This document shows, in pieces, positions 59,572-64,000 of a stretch of 64,000 bases of DNA (position 1 is its first letter; every line of letters begins with the position of its first letter). The DNA comes from Paraescarpia echinospica (taxonomy: Eukaryota; Annelida; Polychaeta; Sabellida; Siboglinidae). The DNA lies in NCBI GenBank assembly GCA_020002185.1, contig CM034534.1, positions 17,109,156 through 17,173,155 on the forward strand, read 5' to 3'. Under the pieces are notes generated by a model. The model searched no databases. It saw nothing but the letters and a program-made list of their open reading frames with translations, and was not told the DNA's origin. Both the position numbers and the translations under genes were made by a program.

Positions 59572-59910
59572 GTGTTGCGCAATGGCGTAGAGGCGCAGTG
59601 TCTAGAGCACCGGATTCTAATCGAGAAAACCCGGGTTCGAATCAAGTACTGCCGTGTCGAACCTTGGGCAAGTTCGTTCACCCTAAGTTGCTCTAGTTCA
59701 CTCAGTTGTATGAATAAGTACCTGGCAATAGACAGTAGTGGGCATTTGTGTACGAATAGTCTTCGCACAGTAATTGCACGTGGCTGAATGCTTCCCAGAG
59801 AAGTCGAGATGGTGTTCGTTTGAACAGGTCTGCCAGAGAGTAAATGTAGAGCGCTTTGGGCAGTCCTAATGATTGGATACTGCGCTATATAAGGACTTAC
59901 ATTTTATATT
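59572..59910 (+). mobile_element. tRNA-derived SINE (family S1), full-length
   Basis: Plus-strand SINE in intron 13. The tRNA-like head has GGCGTAGAGGCGCAGTG (A-box region) and a perfect B box GGTTCGAATC (59634-59643). The body matches the deleted copy at 23665-23945. The tail has TAGAGCGCTTTGGGCAGTCC and GCGCTATATAAGGACTTAC, close to the 3' tails of the L2 LINEs here, so L2 machinery probably moves it. It is not a functional tRNA gene, because there is no closing acceptor stem. Confidence 0.85.
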
Positions 59911-60374
59911 TTTGTGTTAAGATCATCAAAATAATTGACTTTGATCGTAAAATCGGGTAACTTGCAAGTATAAAGAGCCATGTGTTATAGTTTAGACTTT
60001 TGCCCTCATTTCGCTGAATTTCGGTTACAAATAATTACTAGTTTATCCGATAATTTCAATGAAACTAAACTAAAGTTTGCATAAAATAACTAGGTTGTCC
60101 TAGTGGGTAACAGGTTGGTTAACATTTTCGTGAAATTAATCTGAAATGAAACGTGCAATTACATCGATTTGACGAATGTCTTTTACCACACGTAAATGTT
60201 ATGAATATGACTGCTTTTGTGCAGACACCCACAAGTATCCAGACCAAAAGTATCAAACGAACAAAACAATATTCAGGCGTTACACATTAGTACTGGCATG
60301 CCTAATTGGCGTACCCTACTATGATTTGCATAACTGTCACGACGTATTTTGCAAAAAAACATTTCTTGTTTCAG

Positions 60375-60446
60375 GATATATTGGAAAACGACAACATTAC
60401 GTTGGACAACAATTTCAAAGTTTCGTTGCTTTCTGACCTTATCAGG
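60375..60446 (+). CDS. Receptor guanylate cyclase exon 14 (kinase-homology domain)
   Basis: Acceptor GTTTCAG at 60374 and donor AGG|GTAGGC at 60447. Encodes DILENDNITLDNNFKVSLLS, the helix equal to 'dilend.i.lD..F..sl..D' in the family. Phase 0 at both ends. Confidence 0.88.
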
Positions 60447-60532
60447 GTAGGCTGTTTTGTGACGTAGCTAGCACAATATTACTGGCATACTGCATGTCTT
60501 TCTTTTCGCGTGCGTGAGTGAGTGAGTATACG

Positions 60533-60796
<264 letters not shown>

Positions 60797-61658
60797 CGTG
60801 TGATGTATTATGCACACATACGAACCCACAATCCACACATGCATACACATACGTACACGCACGCACGCGCAACAAATATCATTTCCACATTTCCACCACA
60901 GCATGACGGCCGTTGATCGTAGCCTACTGCACTGCGGCAAGGCAATTAACGTGGACATTTGGACACGAATATCAACATGAAATTCATCTTATTATAATCG
61001 AGCTTGCGTACGTAGATTAAGGTTTCGCTCTTAGACGGATTGATCCTAGAGCGCCAAACTGTCAGGAATTAAGCTACGACCCCTAGAATAGGATGTGCCC
61101 CTATATCTTTTGAAAGTACCCCATATATGTCAAGACACCTTTATGGGGTAAATCAGTTCGTTCCTTAACGGTCCTGAACTTAAAACGTAATGTGCGTGTA
61201 ATACATAAAACGTAACCTAACAACTGCAGGAACCACGCGTGCGCGGCAATAACTTCGGGAAAATTGCTCCTGCGTCGTATACTTGGCATCATGGATTAGA
61301 TGCAGACACGATAATGCTTATGTCTACCCTCATGCCAATAGCATAGCAATACTAATATTATTTGACAATTCTACATTACCACGACTAGGGCCTCTCGACT
61401 GTTGTGAACTTCACATTTTCTCCGACCGTCGTTATTTTAAACAAACAACGAGTATCTGCGAACGCGTTATGGTGTTTATGTAACGTTGCTGCGTGTTTTC
61501 TAACATTTTGTAAATATTCTTTCACGACTGTTTTCTACTAAGGCATCCCTTCATCTCTTCAGGTGACGGACGTTTTTTGCTAGTATCACCTATTATAGAT
61601 ACGTTCTTGCGCATTGGTAATCTTATACGGACCAACAAATCGCAGCGATTGCTTTCAG

Positions 61659-61815
61659 GGAATGCACTTCTTGCATCAGTCCGAGATCAAATACCACGGT
61701 CGACTGCGAAGCTCCAAGTGCGTCGTCGATGGTCGCTGGGTGCTGCAGATCACGGACTGGGGCATCCCGTACCTCAGGACGCACGAGTACCAGTCGGAGG
61801 AGGCGCGCAACCGAG
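61659..61815 (+). CDS. Receptor guanylate cyclase exon 15 (kinase-homology catalytic-loop region)
   Basis: Acceptor CTTTCAG at 61658 and donor G|GTGTGT at 61816. Encodes GMHFLHQSEIKYHGRLRSSK, CVVDGRWVLQITDWG: the 'HG.LkSsNCvvD.rf.lkItDfGl' block. The kinase HRD aspartate is absent, as usual for this pseudokinase. Confidence 0.92.
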
Positions 61816-62347
61816 GTGTGTGGACTGTCGGTGACGTCTGGTTAGTCATTGCTTGACATGTCCCTGTGCTGCACATGTTCTTAGTTCTCCGTCTCTTTGG
61901 GAGTTGGTGTACACATTTGAACGCAGGGGCCAAACCATTCTACCAAGTTTCGTTATGTATTAAATAAAGCTAAGTCTTGATGGATGCAACCATTTTTAAA
62001 CGTGAACATTTTTCTTTTGATATCTAAGTACTGTACTTCCACAAAGTCAAAGGTTAATGCCTCGGTAGCTGCAACTTTGGATATGGATTTATATTTATTG
62101 TGCTTGCTATGTTGCAGGCTGTTGATCACACGTGACGCGTTGGCTAGGTATCCCGGATGTGAATGCTAAATGCGTGAAACCTTGCGTTGTTTCTTTATTC
62201 CTTAGCTATGTCTATCCTAGAAGCAGACAATGGACCGTGGCTGTTCTTCAACGCTGTGTAACATTTTCTTGCGATGTTGAACGTTGACATATTACCCGTT
62301 CCCCATATTCACACGTTAATGCTGCAGTTGCTGCGCGTCTGGTAAAG

Positions 62348-62760
62348 TAAGGGTGTAGCAATACATCGAACCATCGATGCGTCGCGACAGTTGATGCTGC
62401 GATGCAATACTATCGATAGTAAATTTAACTATCGATAGTCGATAGCACAATGAAGTATCGTTAGTAATGACAGTTGGTCAAACACATCAGCAGACTTACT
62501 CGCGTCGCTGTAAATGTAACACTGTTCACAGACGTGGTTTATCAACGTTATTACATAATATTTACATATTTACCGAGTCCACCGACCCAACGTCAACAAT
62601 TGTTAATCAAATAACTCACGTTAAGTAAAACTGGGACATAGCAAAGTTAGCGTCCACGATACTATTGCGATAGTTAAGAGACTATCGCGATGATATCGCA
62701 ACATTAATTACAGCTATTGCGATACTAACGCGATATAGCTATCCATGATAGTCACCCCTA
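62348..62760 (+). mobile_element. hAT-type MITE next to the exon 16 acceptor
   Basis: A 413-bp element beginning TAAGGGTG and ending CACCCCTA, so its TIRs fit the hAT pattern. It is flanked by an 8-bp near-perfect target duplication (TGGTAAAG 62340-62347; TAGTAAAG 62761-62768, one mismatch). The interior has many ATCGAT and TATCGATAGT palindromic blocks, typical of hAT MITEs, and no coding capacity. It sits in intron 15, with its right end 21 bases before exon 16. Confidence 0.85.
62723..62729 (+). promoter_or_regulatory. Candidate splice branch point TACTAAC inside the MITE
   Basis: A perfect match to the strongest known branch-point consensus. The candidate branch adenine at 62728 is 53 bases upstream of the acceptor AG (62780-62781), within the usual range. 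It is transposon sequence; use in splicing is inferred. Confidence 0.4.
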
Positions 62761-62781
62761 TAGTAAAGAGGCCTGTTGTAG

Positions 62782-62937
62782 CTCTCTTGTGGAGTGCGCC
62801 TGAGGTACTTCGTTCTCACGAAGACTACGTGGACACTCCAAAGGCGGACGTCTACAGCTTCGGCATCATACTGTACGAGACGATGTTCTACAAGAGCCCC
62901 TACGACACAGTGGGAGACATGGCGACACCACCGGAAG
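62782..62937 (+). CDS. Receptor guanylate cyclase exon 16 (kinase-homology APE region)
   Basis: Acceptor TTGTAG at 62781 and donor AAG|GTAAAA at 62938. Encodes LLWSAPEVLR, KADVYSFGIILYE and a loop ending ATPPE. A hAT-type MITE ends 21 bases upstream of the exon start, so the 3' splice-site region is partly transposon-derived. Confidence 0.92.
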
Positions 62938-63231
62938 GTAAAAAAAATACTGTCTTCCAGACAAGTTCCTAGTTGAAATACGTATTTTGAATTGGAAATT
63001 CGCAATAAATCCGTATTCTATTATTTTTCGTTGGATACGGATCACATTTCGCAATCTAAGCCCTCTCAGGCTACTAAATATCCCTTGAATAAAAAAATTG
63101 CCACGTTTTGTCAGGCACCTGTCTAGCATTAAAAGTATTCTCTTTTCAAGAACTATTTAATTAAATTAGTTCATCTTAATTTTTAATACACATATGCTTA
63201 ACTATCTATCTATTTTATTTAACTATCTGTC

Positions 63232-63372
63232 TGTCTGTCTGTCTGTGTGTGAGTACGCGTGTACGCGTGTGCGCGTGTGCGCGTGTGCGCGTGTGCGCGT
63301 GTGTGCGTGTGCGCGTGTGCGTGTGTGCGTGTGTGCGAGTGTGCGAGTGTGTGTGTGTATGTGTGTGTTTTT
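63232..63372. repeat. (TCTG)n and (TGCG)n/(TG)n microsatellite
   Basis: TCTG units, then GTGTGCGC variants and TG. Intron 16, ending about 130 bases before exon 17. Confidence 0.92.
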
Positions 63373-63504
63373 TTATTGTTATTTCCTATGCTATTTTGCA
63401 ACTTGTCATATGCATATTAGCATAGCTGTACTATTTTTAAAGCATGTATATGTTTATAATTGAAGCCAATTGCCCTGAGTAGCCAAGAGCACATGCCGTT
63501 ACAG

Positions 63505-63682
63505 ATGTGATCGCGCGCGTGCGGTACGGAGAAAGACCACCATACAGGCCTCGAATTCCAGTACCGAACGAACAGAAAACAGATGTCGTCAATCTGATGA
63601 TGGACTGTTGGCAAGAGAAACCAAACGACCGGCCAGAGTTCACGGAGATCAAGAACCGGTTCAAAGACATGCACAAGGGAGT
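63505..63682 (+). CDS. Receptor guanylate cyclase exon 17 (kinase-homology C-lobe)
   Basis: Acceptor GTTACAG at 63504. Encodes VRYGERPPYRPRIP, LMMDCWQEKPNDRPEF and IKNRFKDMHKG, the end of the kinase-homology domain. The donor is GT|GTACGT at 63683 (phase 2), or GTGTAC at 63681 in phase 0. The gene must continue past the window into the dimerisation and cyclase domains. Confidence 0.88.
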
Positions 63683-63689
63683 GTACGTA

Positions 63690-64000
63690 TGACCTCTCAT
63701 TTTGTGTGATAATATCTTCTATATATGGATTACAGGCCCATATGATGGGGGGGGGGCAATGGGTGCTAAAGCATACCCCATGAGAGTCCGGAAACAATTC
63801 AAAATTGCACCGCGAAAAATCTGCATCTCTACCACCTTCAATCTGCAAGAATATCCAACACTACCCCCGCCCGTCTTCTGAAGTCATGTTCCACAACAGA
63901 TGAGCCTCTGGCTCCAATCTGATTTACGTTTGTGGGAAATGTTCAAACCCATGCCGATAAACGCATCTCTCAAAATATCAGCCAACAACGCTATGAGCCT
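63690..64000. other. Start of intron 17, no further exon seen
   Basis: After the exon 17 donor no frame resembles the cyclase dimerisation or catalytic domain. A G-run (63748-63757) followed by sequence resembling other C/G-rich repeat DNA suggests another non-autonomous element, not defined. Confidence 0.4.

Noticed and set aside
59580..59650. A tRNA gene suggested by the B box GGTTCGAATC
   Set aside because: No acceptor-stem pairing or complete cloverleaf is visible, and the sequence continues into a SINE body shared with 23665-23945.

Overview
The window is animal (metazoan) nuclear DNA, most likely from a marine invertebrate. The reasons are a multi-exon receptor guanylate cyclase with GT-AG introns, an RNF37/UBOX5-type ubiquitin ligase, a dense mix of L2-, CR1- and I-type LINEs, tRNA-derived SINEs, Ty3/gypsy debris and very abundant (CA)n/(TG)n microsatellites. 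I cannot assign a phylum; spiralian, priapulid, hemichordate and similar genomes all fit.

Layout. 1-1146: no gene seen. 1177-3213 (+): intronless coding region of an RNF37/UBOX5-like E3 ligase with its polyadenylation signal. 3300-5859: microsatellite and non-coding DNA. 5860-13604: a composite of nested mobile elements. Its outermost layer is a DNA transposon with ~0.95 kb terminal inverted repeats (TIRs), probably flanked by TGCA. It carries a decayed ORF of the PIN/FEN1-like 'HEEAD' family with a C-terminal CXC-like cysteine cluster. An L2 LINE has inserted in its left TIR, and a second LINE, whose 5' end is a 33-bp foldback, has inserted in its ORF. 13630-19200: a second L2 LINE, a plus-strand LINE tail, and a broken gene of an unrecognised repeat family.

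21663 to the right edge (+): 17 exons of one receptor (particulate) guanylate cyclase. They encode a signal peptide, an ANF-receptor-type ligand-binding domain, a juxtamembrane cysteine pair, one transmembrane helix and a kinase-homology domain. The cyclase catalytic domain must lie beyond base 64000. I derived exon borders from GT/AG sites and phase continuity; they add up to 2432 nt (810 codons plus 2 nt) without a break. The introns are large and full of insertions. Intron 1 holds a SINE and a 1.3-kb tandem duplication. Intron 2 (about 17 kb) holds a nearly intact CR1 LINE with an SGNH-esterase ORF1, a Ty3/gypsy fragment and at least three further LINEs. Intron 3 holds a 63-bp x 9 minisatellite, intron 6 a second SINE family, intron 7 an L2 LINE, intron 12 a 10-bp x 23 minisatellite, and intron 13 a SINE.

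The most interesting signals are (1) the long-TIR transposon carrying the PIN/CXC ORF, (2) a 413-bp hAT-type MITE inserted 21 bases upstream of exon 16 of the cyclase gene, which places a perfect TACTAAC branch-point motif near that acceptor, and (3) the 5' foldback of the nested LINE. No RNA genes, CRISPR arrays or bacterial features were seen. All family assignments come from reading the sequence without database searches.
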